Positions 7,517 through 16,258 of a stretch of DNA of 64,000 bases are shown here, one piece after another. Each line of letters starts with the position of its first letter. Position 1 is the stretch's first letter. Origin of the DNA: Streptomyces cavernae (GTDB lineage: Bacteria; Actinomycetota; Actinomycetes; Streptomycetales; Streptomycetaceae). Where the stretch lies: positions 111,914 to 175,913 of the forward strand of contig NZ_ML137710.1 in NCBI RefSeq assembly GCF_004023625.1. Reading direction: 5' to 3'. A program made the position numbers and the translations under genes. Below the pieces are notes generated by a model. The model ran no database searches and was not told the origin of the DNA. It worked only from the letters and a program-made list of their open reading frames with translations.

Positions 7517-8701
7517 TCAGCCTCGCCCCAGTACCACCGTTCCCGACGAGCAGAACCAGCCGCCCGTGCCGGAGGCCACGGCGAGTTGCGGCAACCGGCC
7601 GCCCGCCCGGCGGACCTGGCGGTCGCCGGCCTCGCCGCGTAGTTGGCGTACCGCCTCCACCAGCAGGAACAGGCCCCGCATGCCCGGGTGCTGGGCGGAC
7701 AGTCCGCCCCCGTCCGTGTTCACAGGCAGCTCACCGGTGAGCGTCAGCCGGCCTTTGGCGAGCTCGACGAAGGCGCCCCCTTCGCCCTTCTCGCAGAACC
7801 CCAGGTCCTCCAGCGTCACCAGTGTCATGTAGGTGAACGCGTCGTAGATCTCGGCCAGGTCGATCTCCTCGGGCCGCACCCCTGCCCGTCCGAAGGCGAG
7901 GCGTCCGCTCTCGGCCGCGGGCGAGACGGTGAAGTCGGTCCACTCGGACATCGTCGTGTGGGAGACGTGTTCGCCGGTGCCGAGGACCCAGACCGGTCGC
8001 GTACGGCAGTCCCGTACGAGGTCCTCGGCGGCCAGCAGCACCGCCGCACCGCCGTCCGAGCGGATGCAGCAGTGGAGTTTGGTGAAGGGGTCCGCGATCA
8101 CGGGACCCGACAGGACCTCGTCCACGGTGATCGGGGTGCGGAACATCGCCTCGGGATTCGCCGCCGCGTTGGCGCGGGCCTGCACGGCGACCGACGCGAG
8201 CTGTTCCAAGGTGGTGCCGTACTGGTGCATATGGCGACGGGCCGCCATCGCGTACTTTGCGATCAGGGTGTGCCCGTACGGGACCTCGAACTGCAGGGGG
8301 CCGCGGGCCCCGAAGGACAGGTTCGCGGTGCGGCGGCCCGCCCTGAGGTCGGCGCGGGCGGTGGAGCCGTAGGCGAGGAGGACGGCGTTGGCGCGGCCGG
8401 CGGCTATCGCGTCCGCCGCGTGCGCCGCCATCACCTCCCAGGTGGATCCCCCCACCGAGGTGGAGTCCACCCAGGTCGGCCGGAGGCCCAGATACTCGGC
8501 GACCTCGATGGGCGCCAGCGTGCCGAGGCCCGCCGAGGCGAACCCGTCCACCGCCTCGCGCCCGAGCCCCGCGTCGGCGAGCGCCCGGCGGGCGGCCTGG
8601 GCGTGCAGGGCGTAGGGCGTTGCGTCGTCCACCCGGCCGCAGTCCGACAGTGCGACGCCGACCACGGCGACCTTGCGGTTCCCCGGAGCACCAGGAGTCA
8701 T
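7517..8701 (-). CDS. Thiolase-like protein of the SCP-x/Ltp type, active-site cysteine absent
   Basis: 394 residues, normal thiolase length. The fold is clear from KVAVVGVALSDCG, YGTTLEQLASVAVQARANAA, FGRAGVRPEEIDLAEIYDAF and GELPVNTDGGGLSAQHPGM. The loop that carries the nucleophilic cysteine in true thiolases reads SVGGSTWEV, and the second cysteine site is also not Cys. It is therefore unlikely to be an ordinary ketothiolase. Ltp-type retro-aldolases (for example mycobacterial Ltp2) likewise dispense with this cysteine and need a DUF35 partner. A candidate partner is the DUF35 protein at 5471-5899. It is divergent from the acyl-CoA dehydrogenase, with operators 2 and 3 between them. The ATG lies only five bases from operator 2, so the mRNA leader must be very short or absent. 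Confidence 0.82.
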   Translation of the reverse strand: MTPGAPGNRKVAVVGVALSDCGRVDDATPYALHAQAARRALADAGLGREAVDGFASAGLGTLAPIEVAEYLGLRPTWVDSTSVGGSTWEVMAAHAADAIAAGRANAVLLAYGSTARADLRAGRRTANLSFGARGPLQFEVPYGHTLIAKYAMAARRHMHQYGTTLEQLASVAVQARANAAANPEAMFRTPITVDEVLSGPVIADPFTKLHCCIRSDGGAAVLLAAEDLVRDCRTRPVWVLGTGEHVSHTTMSEWTDFTVSPAAESGRLAFGRAGVRPEEIDLAEIYDAFTYMTLVTLEDLGFCEKGEGGAFVELAKGRLTLTGELPVNTDGGGLSAQHPGMRGLFLLVEAVRQLRGEAGDRQVRRAGGRLPQLAVASGTGGWFCSSGTVVLGRG

Positions 8702-8706
8702 GGAAT

Positions 8707-8721
8707 CTGACGGTACATTAG
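8707..8721. promoter_or_regulatory. Proposed regulon operator 2 (degenerate)
   Basis: CTGACG-GTA-CATTAG. The left arm is perfect and the right arm matches 4 of 6. It lies five bases upstream of the thiolase start codon on the minus strand. Confidence 0.5.
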
Positions 8722-8792
8722 ATGCGGGGTGGGAGGGAGGTCCCGGCGGAAGGGCGTCACGGCTCTGTGCATCCGCGGGAGACCGTCCTAAT

Positions 8793-8807
8793 ATGACGCA
8801 CCGTCAG
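8793..8807. promoter_or_regulatory. Proposed regulon operator 3
   Basis: ATGACG-CAC-CGTCAG, 11 of 12 arm bases, flanked by T/A as in the other copies. It lies 105 bp upstream of the acyl-CoA dehydrogenase start, in the divergent promoter region. Confidence 0.65.
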
Positions 8808-8912
8808 ATCCGCGGCCGGTCGGCGAGTGAGCCGAAGGGGCGCGTCGGCGTCTCGACACCGACACGGGCGACCCGGAGGCGAACCGAGCCACAAAAACAG
8901 GAGCGCGCGCCC

Positions 8913-10118
8913 ATGGACACGAACCTCACCGCCGAGCAGCTGGACATCCGGCGCACGGTAAGGGAGTTGTTGCTGAAGCGGTGCGGGGCGGAAGAGGTGC
9001 GGGCCGCCGTACTGACACCCGCCGGATACGACACCGCGCTCTGGTCCGCCCTCGCCGGGCAGCTCGGACTGCCGGGGCTCGCGCTGGCCGAGTCGTACGG
9101 CGGCGTGGGGTGCACCATCACCGAACTCGCCCTCGCCGCGGAGGAACTCGGCGCGGCACTCGCTCCCTCGCCCCTGCTTGCCACGGCGGTCCTCACCGCA
9201 CCGCTGGTACGGGCCCTGGGCACCGAGGGGCAGCGGGCCGAACTCCTGCCCCGGCTGGCAGCGGGGGAGCTGACCGCCGCGCTCGCGGTACCGGGCACGG
9301 CACTCGCCACCGCGCTGGCCCTGGCCGACGACAACCGGGGCGACTGGGCGGGCGGCGGGCGCGCGGGCGGGGTGCAGGCCCGGCGGACGGACGACGGCTG
9401 GCGGCTCTACGGCCAGGCGGACCAGGTGCTGGACGGCCACAGTGCCGGGCTGCTGCTGGTGGCCGCGCACACCGGGGGCTTCGCCCGCTCGCGGACGCCA
9501 CTGTTCCTGGTACGGGCGGACGCGGCGGGCCTCGTCCGCGTACGGCAGACGGCGCTGGACGAGACACGGCCCCGGGCCCGGATAGAACTGCGCCATGTGG
9601 TCGCCGAGTTGCTGGGCGACGACGACGCGGCGACGGCCGTTCCGGGGGAACTGGCAGCCGCCGGGGACGCCGCAGCCGCCGTGCTCGCCGCCGAGGCCGT
9701 GGGAGCCGCCGACCGGGCGTTGGAACGGACGGTGGAGCACGTACGGCAGCGGGAGCAGTTCGGGCGGGCGGTCGGGTCGTTCCAGGCCGTGCAGCACCGG
9801 CTCGCGGACGTCTACGTCCAGGTGCAGGCAGCCCGCTCCGCCGCCTACTACGCTGCCTGGTCCGCCGGGGTCGGCGGTGGCGAACGCGTGGGCGGGCTGG
9901 CCCTGGCGCAGGCGCTCGAGGCCCTGCGGACGGCCGCCGCCGAGGCGATCCAGCTGCACGGCGGCATCGGCTTCACCTGGGAGCACGAGACCCATCTGTA
10001 CTTCAAGCGGGCGGCGGGGGACGAGCTGCTGTTCGGGCCGGGGCACCGGCTGCGGGCGCACGCCGCCGACGCCGCGGGACTGTTCACGGCCGGACACGGT
10101 GCGGAGGTGAGGGTGTGA
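8913..10118 (+). CDS. Acyl-CoA dehydrogenase (FadE-like)
   Basis: 401 residues. Standard three-domain acyl-CoA dehydrogenase: an N-terminal helical domain (ALAESYGGVGCTITELALAAEELG), a middle beta domain that is rather degenerate, and a C-terminal four-helix domain with VRQREQFGRAVGSFQAVQHRLAD and the FAD/dimer motif QLHGGIGFTWEHETHLYFKRA. It would introduce an alpha-beta double bond into an acyl-CoA with FAD as acceptor. No second dehydrogenase subunit gene is adjacent, unlike the heteromeric FadE pairs of steroid pathways. ATG 8913 has AGGAG at 8899-8903. The stop overlaps the next start by one base (TGATG), so it is an operon with the Ddn-like gene, under operator 3. Confidence 0.9.
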   Translation: MDTNLTAEQLDIRRTVRELLLKRCGAEEVRAAVLTPAGYDTALWSALAGQLGLPGLALAESYGGVGCTITELALAAEELGAALAPSPLLATAVLTAPLVRALGTEGQRAELLPRLAAGELTAALAVPGTALATALALADDNRGDWAGGGRAGGVQARRTDDGWRLYGQADQVLDGHSAGLLLVAAHTGGFARSRTPLFLVRADAAGLVRVRQTALDETRPRARIELRHVVAELLGDDDAATAVPGELAAAGDAAAAVLAAEAVGAADRALERTVEHVRQREQFGRAVGSFQAVQHRLADVYVQVQAARSAAYYAAWSAGVGGGERVGGLALAQALEALRTAAAEAIQLHGGIGFTWEHETHLYFKRAAGDELLFGPGHRLRAHAADAAGLFTAGHGAEVRV

Positions 10119-10588
10119 TGCCGCCCGGAAAGCGTCTGCTGCAGAAGGTGGCGTCGTCACCGTCCTTCGCCCGGTACGCCCCCTACGTCGTCCCCGCCAT
10201 GGATCTCGCCGTGCACCGGTTCACCCGCGGCCGGGTGCAGCTGAGCGCGCAGATGCTGCCCGGGGTCGTGCTCACGGCGACCGGTGCGCGGAGCGGGCAG
10301 CCGCGCCGTACACCGCTGGCCTGTCTGCCGGAGCCGGCCGGTACCTGGATCGTCATCGGCTCCAACTACGGCCGCCCGGCGCACCCCGCCTGGACCGCGA
10401 ACCTGCTCGCGCACCCGGACGCCGAGATCAGTTTCAAGGGGCGGGACATCCCGGTCAGGGCCCGGCTGCTGCAGGGCGAGGAGCGGTCCGCCGCCTGGCG
10501 GGAGGCCCTGAAGATCTGGCCGCCGTACGCGACGTACCAGGCGCGGGTCGACCGCGAGATACGGGTGTTCCGCCTTACTCAGCGGTGA
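10118..10588 (+). CDS. Deazaflavin (F420)-dependent nitroreductase family protein (Ddn-like)
   Basis: 156 residues, the size of the DUF385/Ddn split-barrel family, whose characterised members bind F420 and reduce quinones or enones; others bind FMN, heme or biliverdin. Family sequence is visible in VVLTATGARSGQPRRTPLACLP, WIVIGSNYGRPAHPAWTANLLAHPDAEI and the C-terminal WPPYATYQARVDREIRVFRLT. It is translationally coupled to the acyl-CoA dehydrogenase, suggesting reduction of an unsaturated intermediate of the same pathway (inference). The FO synthase gene fbiC is 28 kb downstream. Confidence 0.85.
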   Translation: MPPGKRLLQKVASSPSFARYAPYVVPAMDLAVHRFTRGRVQLSAQMLPGVVLTATGARSGQPRRTPLACLPEPAGTWIVIGSNYGRPAHPAWTANLLAHPDAEISFKGRDIPVRARLLQGEERSAAWREALKIWPPYATYQARVDREIRVFRLTQR

Positions 10589-10624
10589 GCCGGAGAGAGG
10601 GTGGGGGGCGCGCAAGCGCTGTGG

Positions 10625-10648
10625 GGAGGGCCGAGCAACCGGCCCTCC
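10625..10648 (+). terminator. Terminator-like hairpin after the dehydrogenase operon
   Basis: GGAGGGCC (10625-10632) pairs with GGCCCTCC (10641-10648) around an 8-nt loop. A competing stem, GGGCCGAG with CTCGGCCC (10628-10661), is also possible. It lies 37 bases after the operon stop codon. Confidence 0.5.
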
Positions 10649-10836
10649 GCACGCTCGGCCCATGACACCACCATCAACCACATATGCCACTCAGGCAACC
10701 GGAGAGTGACTCAGGCGCACTGCTCACGGAAACCTCGAAACTCACGCCGTACGTCGCAAGATCGAACGCGCGGACCGCGCCGATCTTCCAGATCCGTACA
10801 GGAAGCCCCAGAGCCGCACACCGCCCGGAAACGCAG

Positions 10837-10870
10837 CAGGCGGCAGTCCACGTAAGTGAACTGCCGCCTG
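10837..10870 (-). terminator. Terminator hairpin after the TetR gene
   Basis: CAGGCGGCAGT (10837-10847) and ACTGCCGCCTG (10860-10870) form a perfect 11-bp stem with a 12-nt loop, 48 bp beyond the TetR stop. It would also stop read-through from the plus strand. Confidence 0.7.
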
Positions 10871-10917
10871 TATGACAGGACTGGGGGAACCTGATGCTGC
10901 GGGGCGTAACTACTCGG

Positions 10918-11565
10918 TCACTTGGTCGGCTTTCTGCCGGTGATGCCCAGATGCACCAACAGCGCCAGGTTGGGCTTGAGTTCGGCCGCCTTGACGCCCC
11001 AGGACGTGAAGCCCTTCTGGTGGGACGCCACCGCCGCGAGCATCGCGACCAGCGAACCGGCGATCGCCGGCGGGCTCAGGTCCTTGTCGACCCTGCCCTT
11101 GGCCTGGAGCTCCTTGACCGTCTCCACCAGGGAGTTGTTCACGGAGTTGAGGATCTTCATCCGGATCTTGTAGAACCGCTTGTCGCCCTCGGCGGCACCG
11201 AGATCCACGACCCGCAGGATCGCGTCATTCTTGCGCCAGAAGTCCAGGAACCCCTCGACGAGGTCCTGCGACGTCTGCCAGCCGGCCTTGCCGACCCAGG
11301 AGCGCCCTTCGAGCAGCTGCGTCAAAGCGGCGCCCTCCGCGGCCATTTGCTCGGCGATCTCCAGTACCGCGCCTTCGACGTCGGGGAAGTACTGGTAGAA
11401 GGTCGCCGGCGAAGTGCCCGCCTTGCGGGCGACGTCGATCACTTTCACGTCCCGGTAAGGGGACGAGCTGAGCATTTCGCTGAGGCAGTCGAGCAGCTTC
11501 TGCCGCGTCGCCTGCCCGCGCCGACCGGCCACGCGGCCGTCGACGGTACGCACTTGTCCTGTCAT
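10918..11565 (-). CDS. TetR-family transcriptional regulator
   Basis: 215 residues. An N-terminal TetR DNA-binding domain (RQKLLDCLSEMLSSSPYRD, then the recognition region KAGTSPATFYQYFPDVEGAV, about residues 19-66) is followed by an all-helical ligand domain. The residues before the HTH are basic (GRVAGRRGQATRQ). It stands alone: terminators on its 3' side and the divergent VOC gene on its 5' side. A weak copy of the CTGACG-N3-CGTCAG motif overlaps its start codon (11559-11573), as expected of a self-regulating repressor. Its position among promoters carrying the palindrome makes it the best candidate for the regulator of the proposed catabolic regulon, with an acyl-CoA or pathway intermediate as inducer (inference). 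Confidence 0.9.
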   Translation of the reverse strand: MTGQVRTVDGRVAGRRGQATRQKLLDCLSEMLSSSPYRDVKVIDVARKAGTSPATFYQYFPDVEGAVLEIAEQMAAEGAALTQLLEGRSWVGKAGWQTSQDLVEGFLDFWRKNDAILRVVDLGAAEGDKRFYKIRMKILNSVNNSLVETVKELQAKGRVDKDLSPPAIAGSLVAMLAAVASHQKGFTSWGVKAAELKPNLALLVHLGITGRKPTK

Positions 11566-11573
11566 GCCGTCAG
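11559..11573. promoter_or_regulatory. Weak operator copy over the TetR start codon
   Basis: CTGTCA-TGC-CGTCAG. The right arm is perfect, the left arm matches 4 of 6, and the spacer is the usual 3 bp. It covers the ATG of the TetR gene (11563-11565). Confidence 0.35.
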
Positions 11574-11669
11574 CTTACCGAGGGGTGATCGGAGCGCGAT
11601 TCGGCCGACTGCAAATGGGGAGTGCGCCCACCGCGGGCGCGGCGGCGGAAAGGCCATTAGCTTGACCAC

Positions 11670-12497
11670 ATGGCCGTATTCAGAGAAGGCGTGCCCTGTT
11701 GGGCCGACGCGATGCTCCCTGATGTTGAGGCGGGCAAACGCTTCTACGGAGAGCTTTTCGGGTGGACCTTCGACAAGGAGACGCATACCGAATACGGCAT
11801 TCGCAGGGCCGGCTACAGGGAGTATCACTACCGCGAGTATCTGGTCGCCCGCAGCGAGGACCGGACGGTCGCCGCCCTCGCGCCCAAGCGCGACGGACGG
11901 ATGCCCACGGTCTGGACGGTGTACTTCGCCACCCCGGACCTCGCCGCGCTCACCGAGCGTGTCCGCCAGGAGGGCGGACAGCTGGTCACGGGCCCCGTGC
12001 CGGTCGGCACCCAGGGCATGCTGGCGCTGGTGGCCGACCCCGAGGGTGCCGTCTTCGGCCTGTGGGAAGGCGGGGCATGCGCCGGGTTCGAGAAGTGGCG
12101 CGAAACGGACTCCGTCGTGTGGACGGAGGTGTACGCGCGCGAGGAGACCGTCGTCGACGCCTTCTACGAGCGGGTCCTCGGCTTTGGCGCACTGGACCTG
12201 CTGGACGGCGGAGCGGGGGTGCGGATGTGGTCGCCCGCCGGGTCCGAGCCCACGCCGGACACCGTGATCGGCTGCCGCCGCCGGGTCTCCGACGTGTTCC
12301 CGGCCGAGATGCCGCCGCATTTCCTGGTCCATTTCGGCGTGGCGGACTGCGAGGCCGCGGTGGCGGCGGTGACCCGCCTCGGCGGCCGAGTCCGGGTGGA
12401 CCCCTTCGAGGTGCCGTACGGGCGGATGGCGGTGGTGAGCGACAACCAGGGAGCGGAGTTCGCGGTGTTGCAGAGGACGCCGGTGGTGTTGACCTGA
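11670..12497 (+). CDS. Two-domain VOC (glyoxalase/dioxygenase-fold) protein, possible AfsK-binding protein KbpA
   Basis: 275 residues in two tandem VOC domains. The first starts VPCWADAMLPDVEAGKRFYGELFGW and ends VADPEGAVFGLWEG; the second starts VVWTEVYAREETVVDAFYERVLGFG and ends VVSDNQGAEFAVLQ. This is the paired layout of hydroxylase-like VOC proteins common in Streptomyces. Metal-ligand positions of catalytic glyoxalases are only partly present, so a binding rather than enzymatic role is possible. It sits immediately upstream of the AfsK kinase on the same strand. From memory, the gene for the AfsK inhibitor KbpA occupies this place in S. coelicolor and is of similar size, so this may be its orthologue. 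I cannot verify that here. Confidence 0.7.
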   Translation: MAVFREGVPCWADAMLPDVEAGKRFYGELFGWTFDKETHTEYGIRRAGYREYHYREYLVARSEDRTVAALAPKRDGRMPTVWTVYFATPDLAALTERVRQEGGQLVTGPVPVGTQGMLALVADPEGAVFGLWEGGACAGFEKWRETDSVVWTEVYAREETVVDAFYERVLGFGALDLLDGGAGVRMWSPAGSEPTPDTVIGCRRRVSDVFPAEMPPHFLVHFGVADCEAAVAAVTRLGGRVRVDPFEVPYGRMAVVSDNQGAEFAVLQRTPVVLT

Positions 12498-13048
12498 GGT
12501 GACGGGGCACCTGCGCTTCGTGGGGGGATCGGGCATCCGGCAGGCACCCGCGCTTCGGGGATACGGGCGTCTCCGCAGGCACCTGCGCTCCGCGGGGTTC
12601 CGGCGCAGCCGGGCACCTGCTCGGCGGTGGCCCGGACCTGCGTGAGCGGCGTGTGCAGGTCGGGGCCAGCACCTGCTCGGCGATGGGCGCCTCGGGACCG
12701 TGGCGGTCGGGGGCCGCGGTGGTCGAAGCGGGAGCCGTCAGCGCGTGCCTGCTGTGGCCTGCCGTCGCGGTGGGTCCAGTGTGACGATTCGAAATTACTG
12801 TGCTCATACGAAATCCATGTCGGCTTCTGGTCCGAATCCGCCGGGGGTGCCATCCGTGCGGGCGAGGTGCGTCCGGTCGGAGGGTTGTTTTGTCCGGACG
12901 CGCCCCGTTCCGCCCACGGGTTCGCAACCGGTGCCCCGGACAGGAAGAATCAGGGGTGTGTTCCGTCACCCCGACCGGGTGGTGAGACGCTGCACGGGGC
13001 CGTGGTCAAATCGTGGGTGCACGGCCTGTACGGGGAGGTGGCAGGGCA
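12498..13048. other. Long upstream region of the afsK-like gene with decayed direct repeats
   Basis: 550 bp without a convincing gene. The first part (12505-12690) has five decayed copies of GGCACCTGCGCTTCG, the first three spaced about 36 bp apart. The second part contains an A/T-rich island (12785-12830) with TTCGAAAT and ACGAAAT elements, the likeliest promoter area for the kinase gene. A plus-strand ORF at 12627-13064 has no codon or family support. Confidence 0.5.
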
Positions 13049-15403
13049 GTGGTGGATCAGCTGACGCAGCACGATCCGCGGCGGATCGGACCGTTCGAGG
13101 TGCTGGGACGGCTCGGCGCGGGCGGCATGGGGCTGGTCTATCTCGCGCGCTCGGCCTCGGGCCGGCGCGTGGCGATCAAGACCGTCAGGACGGAGCTCGC
13201 CGAGGACCAGCTCTTCCGGGTCCGCTTCACGCGTGAGGTCGAGGCCGCACGGGCGGTCTCCGGCTTCTACACGGCCGCCGTGGTCGACGCTGACCCACGG
13301 GCCGCCGTGCCGTGGCTGGCCACCGCGTACGTACCGGCGCCCTCGCTCGAGGAGATAGTGACCGAGTGCGGGCCGCTGCCGGCCCAGGCGGTGCGCTGGC
13401 TCGCGGCGGGCGTCGCGGAGGCGCTGCAGTCCATCCACGGCGCCGGACTGGTCCACCGCGACCTGAAGCCGTCGAACGTCCTCGTGGTCGAGGACGGGCC
13501 GCGCGTGATCGACTTCGGTATCGCCTCCGGCGTGTCGAACACTCGTTTGACGATGACGAATGTCGCGGTCGGTACACCCGCCTACATGTCGCCCGAGCAG
13601 GCCAAGGACTCGCGCAGCGTGACCGGCGCCAGCGATGTGTTCTCGCTGGGCTCGATGCTGGTCTTCGCCGCCACCGGCCACGCCCCCTTCCACGGCGCCA
13701 ACCCCGTCGAGACCGTCTTCATGCTGCTGCGCGAGGGCCCTGACCTGGAAGGGCTCCCGGAGGAGCTGCGTCCGCTCATCGAGTCCTGCATGCAGATGGA
13801 GCCCACCGCCCGGCCCAACCCCGCCGACCTCCAGGCCCAGCTGGCCCCCCACCTCTTCGGCTCCGGTTCCGACGACAGCGGTACGGCCTCGGCCTGGCTG
13901 CCCGAGCGGGCGGTGGGCCTGATCGAGACGCGCCGCGGCGGACGTCCGGCCACCAGGTCGTCGCCGTCGACGCAGGCGCGCAGCGGCGGCCGAGGCGCCG
14001 CCCTGCCCGCCGTACCGCCGCCACCCCTGGAGCCGCCGCGGCCCGCCGCCCTGCCCGCCGGGCACGGGGGCGTACCCGACACGGGTCCGGTTCGGCTGGC
14101 CGGGGCGCAGGTGCCGATCGGGCCCGGACCGCGGGTGGCCGACGCCCGCGCCGCCGCCGTGGACGCGCCCCCTCCGGAAGCCGGACTCGCCGCCTCCTGG
14201 TCGCGGCCCCGGGCGGGCGTGAACGGCGCAGACCCGGCCGTACCGGGCGTCCCGCCGGCCCCCGACGCGGGCGCGGCCTGGCGACCGTGGCGCTTCCGCA
14301 TGTCCAACGACGTCTGGGGCACGCCCACCGTCGCCGGCGATCTCGTCTACGTCACCTCCTTCGAGGTGCACGCGCTGGACGTGGCCACCGGCCGCCGGCG
14401 CTTCAAGACGAGGGACGTCGCCTGGTCGATGGCGGTCGCGGACGGCCGAATCCACGCCTCCGACGGCCCCACCCTCATCGCCCTGGACGCCCGCGAGGGT
14501 GGCGACCTGTGGCGGCTGCCCGCGGACGCCTGGGTGTACTCGCTGAGCGCCGACCGGGGCACCGTCGTCACCGGTACGCGCGGCGGCGGCGTCCAGGCCT
14601 ACGAGGCCGCGAACGGCCAGAAGCTGTGGGAGATCACCGGCGCGCAGACCGACTTCGAGGCTCCCGAAGCGGGGCCCTCCGTGCACGACGGCACGGTGTA
14701 CGTCTGGAAGGACGCGAGACTGCGGGCCCTGGAGGCCCGAACGGGTGAAGAGCGCTGGTCCTACCCGATCGGTGACGCGGCCTCCTGCGGCGGCGTACCC
14801 GTCCGGATCACCGAGGCGTCCGACGGATGCGTGTACGTCTCCGCCGGCACCCGCGTCCTCGCCATCGATGTCGCGAGCGGGCACGTCCGCTGGCACTTCG
14901 AGGCTCCCGCGGTCTTCCTGTGCGCGCCGACCTTCGCGCCCGGGCCCGCGGTCACGGGCGGCGGCATCTACCTCGCCGACTACCTCGGCACGGTCTACGC
15001 CCTCGACTCCGCCGACGGCCGCGACCGCTGGCGCATCGCCACCGAGGCCCGGGCCTCCATCGAGCCCGTGCTGGTCGCGGACGGCCACGTCCACGTGGGC
15101 AGCGGCAAGGGCCTCTACACGCTGGACGCGGTCACGGGCACCCCGAAGTGGCGCTTCCAGGCGGGCGGCGACATCGTGGGCGCGCCCGCGGTGGCCGAGG
15201 GCCGCATCCACTTCGGCTCCACCGACCACCTCCTGTACACCCTCAAGGCCGACGACGGCCGGCTCCGCTGGAAGCTCGCCACCGGCGGCGAGATCACCGG
15301 CTCGCCGGTGGTGATGGACGGGGTGGTGTACGCGTGCAGCAAGGACCGCTGCGTGTACGCCCTGGACGCGGAGAAGGGAACCGGGACGGCTCGCACGGCC
15401 TGA
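13049..15403 (+). CDS. afsK: Serine/threonine protein kinase with C-terminal PQQ beta-propeller, AfsK homologue
   Basis: 784 residues, close to AfsK of S. coelicolor (about 799). The N-terminal Hanks-type kinase shows the glycine loop [18 protein letters not shown], the catalytic HRDLKPSN (His 136-Asp 138), DFG (Asp 155) and the APE-equivalent [11 protein letters not shown] Pro/Ala-rich linker (about 300-410) leads to PQQ-like propeller blades (repeats of the type A-L-D-x3-G-x3-W) to the end, thought to be a sensor. AfsK phosphorylates AfsR, which is encoded 5 kb downstream. GTG 13049 has GGGGAGG upstream. Unusually, four catabolic genes lie between this gene and afsS. No trans-membrane segment is visible; AfsK is known as loosely membrane-associated. 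Confidence 0.88.
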   Translation: MVDQLTQHDPRRIGPFEVLGRLGAGGMGLVYLARSASGRRVAIKTVRTELAEDQLFRVRFTREVEAARAVSGFYTAAVVDADPRAAVPWLATAYVPAPSLEEIVTECGPLPAQAVRWLAAGVAEALQSIHGAGLVHRDLKPSNVLVVEDGPRVIDFGIASGVSNTRLTMTNVAVGTPAYMSPEQAKDSRSVTGASDVFSLGSMLVFAATGHAPFHGANPVETVFMLLREGPDLEGLPEELRPLIESCMQMEPTARPNPADLQAQLAPHLFGSGSDDSGTASAWLPERAVGLIETRRGGRPATRSSPSTQARSGGRGAALPAVPPPPLEPPRPAALPAGHGGVPDTGPVRLAGAQVPIGPGPRVADARAAAVDAPPPEAGLAASWSRPRAGVNGADPAVPGVPPAPDAGAAWRPWRFRMSNDVWGTPTVAGDLVYVTSFEVHALDVATGRRRFKTRDVAWSMAVADGRIHASDGPTLIALDAREGGDLWRLPADAWVYSLSADRGTVVTGTRGGGVQAYEAANGQKLWEITGAQTDFEAPEAGPSVHDGTVYVWKDARLRALEARTGEERWSYPIGDAASCGGVPVRITEASDGCVYVSAGTRVLAIDVASGHVRWHFEAPAVFLCAPTFAPGPAVTGGGIYLADYLGTVYALDSADGRDRWRIATEARASIEPVLVADGHVHVGSGKGLYTLDAVTGTPKWRFQAGGDIVGAPAVAEGRIHFGSTDHLLYTLKADDGRLRWKLATGGEITGSPVVMDGVVYACSKDRCVYALDAEKGTGTARTA

Positions 15404-15487
15404 CCTGCCGTCGCGTGTGGGGGCGCCCGTCTGGTGTGGGGTTGCCCGTCAGCGTGTGGGGTCGGACGGCTTGTCGCCAGGCCTCGC

Positions 15488-16258
15488 TCAGCGCAGGCGG
15501 AAGCCCTTGCGGCGTTCCTCGAACAGGGCCGCCTGCTCGTCCAGGGGCAGGTTGCCCAGGCTGATGAGCTGCGGCGCCTGGGCGGTCGCATGTGCCCGTG
15601 CCGCCTCCCGGGCCGTCCACAGCGCCCGTACCGTGCCCTGTACGGCCGCCGGCGGACAGGAGGCGATGACCGTGGCGCAGTCCACTGCGGCGGTCAGCGC
15701 GCCGCCGGGAGCGGTGATCTCCGAGACCAGCCCGACCTCGTACGCCCGCCGTGCCGAGACCCGCTCGGCCGTGCCCATCAGCGCCATCCGCGCCACCTCC
15801 CCGTACGGCATCCGCTGGGCCATGGAGACGGACTCGTACGCGCTGACCATGCCGTAGGTGGTGTGCGGGTCGAAGAAGGTCGCCGACTCGTCCGCGACGA
15901 CGAACTCCGCCTCGCCCAGCAGGTAGAAGGCCCCACCGCAGGCCATGCCGTTGACGGCGGCGATCACCGGCTTCCACAGGTCGCCCGCCTTGGGGCCGAC
16001 CGAGCTGAGCGGGTCGTCCACCATGTAGGGCGAGTTGGGCTGCTCCACCGTGACGCTCCGGTCGAGGCCGGTACAGAAGGCCCGTTCCCCGGCCCCGGTG
16101 ACGACGACCGCGCGCACGGTGTCGTCGAACCGGAACTCCCGCCAGGCCCGCCTGAGCCGGTCCGCGGTGTCGAGGTCGATGGCGTTGAGCTTCTCGGGCC
16201 GGTCGAGGGTCACGACGGCCACGCCGGTGTCCTTGTCGGTGTCGATCCGCACGCTCAC
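15488..16258 (-). CDS. Enoyl-CoA hydratase/isomerase family protein
   Basis: 256 residues, typical crotonase length. Motifs: VVTLDRPEKLNAID at the N-terminus, the oxyanion-hole segment AVNGMACGGAFYLLGEAEFVVADESA, and FDPHTTYGMV. The first catalytic-Glu position of authentic hydratases is hard to place (GEAEF), so another crotonase reaction such as hydrolysis or isomerisation is possible. The GTG start overlaps the stop of the DUF35 gene (GTGA), giving a tightly coupled Ltp2-DUF35-hydratase operon under operators 4 and 5. In the mycobacterial side-chain pathway a hydratase supplies the 3-hydroxyacyl-CoA that Ltp2/DUF35 cleaves, which fits this gene order. Confidence 0.87.
   Translation of the reverse strand: MSVRIDTDKDTGVAVVTLDRPEKLNAIDLDTADRLRRAWREFRFDDTVRAVVVTGAGERAFCTGLDRSVTVEQPNSPYMVDDPLSSVGPKAGDLWKPVIAAVNGMACGGAFYLLGEAEFVVADESATFFDPHTTYGMVSAYESVSMAQRMPYGEVARMALMGTAERVSARRAYEVGLVSEITAPGGALTAAVDCATVIASCPPAAVQGTVRALWTAREAARAHATAQAPQLISLGNLPLDEQAALFEERRKGFRLR

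Larger units (their letters stand above)
10589..10917. other. Gene-free stretch with two terminator hairpins
   Basis: This is the convergent space between the Ddn-like gene and the minus-strand TetR gene. Apart from the two hairpins listed separately I see only short, unconvincing ORFs. The middle (about 10670-10810) is less G/C-rich than its surroundings. Confidence 0.6.

Noticed and set aside
7246..7832. Long plus-strand ORFs encoding L-R-P-A-A-C-G repeats
   Set aside because: They exist only because the 7-bp array is open in every frame. They run antisense to the thiolase gene and lack a supported start.
12627..13064. 145-residue ORF upstream of afsK
   Set aside because: No family resemblance, poor codon pattern, and it overlaps the probable promoter area.
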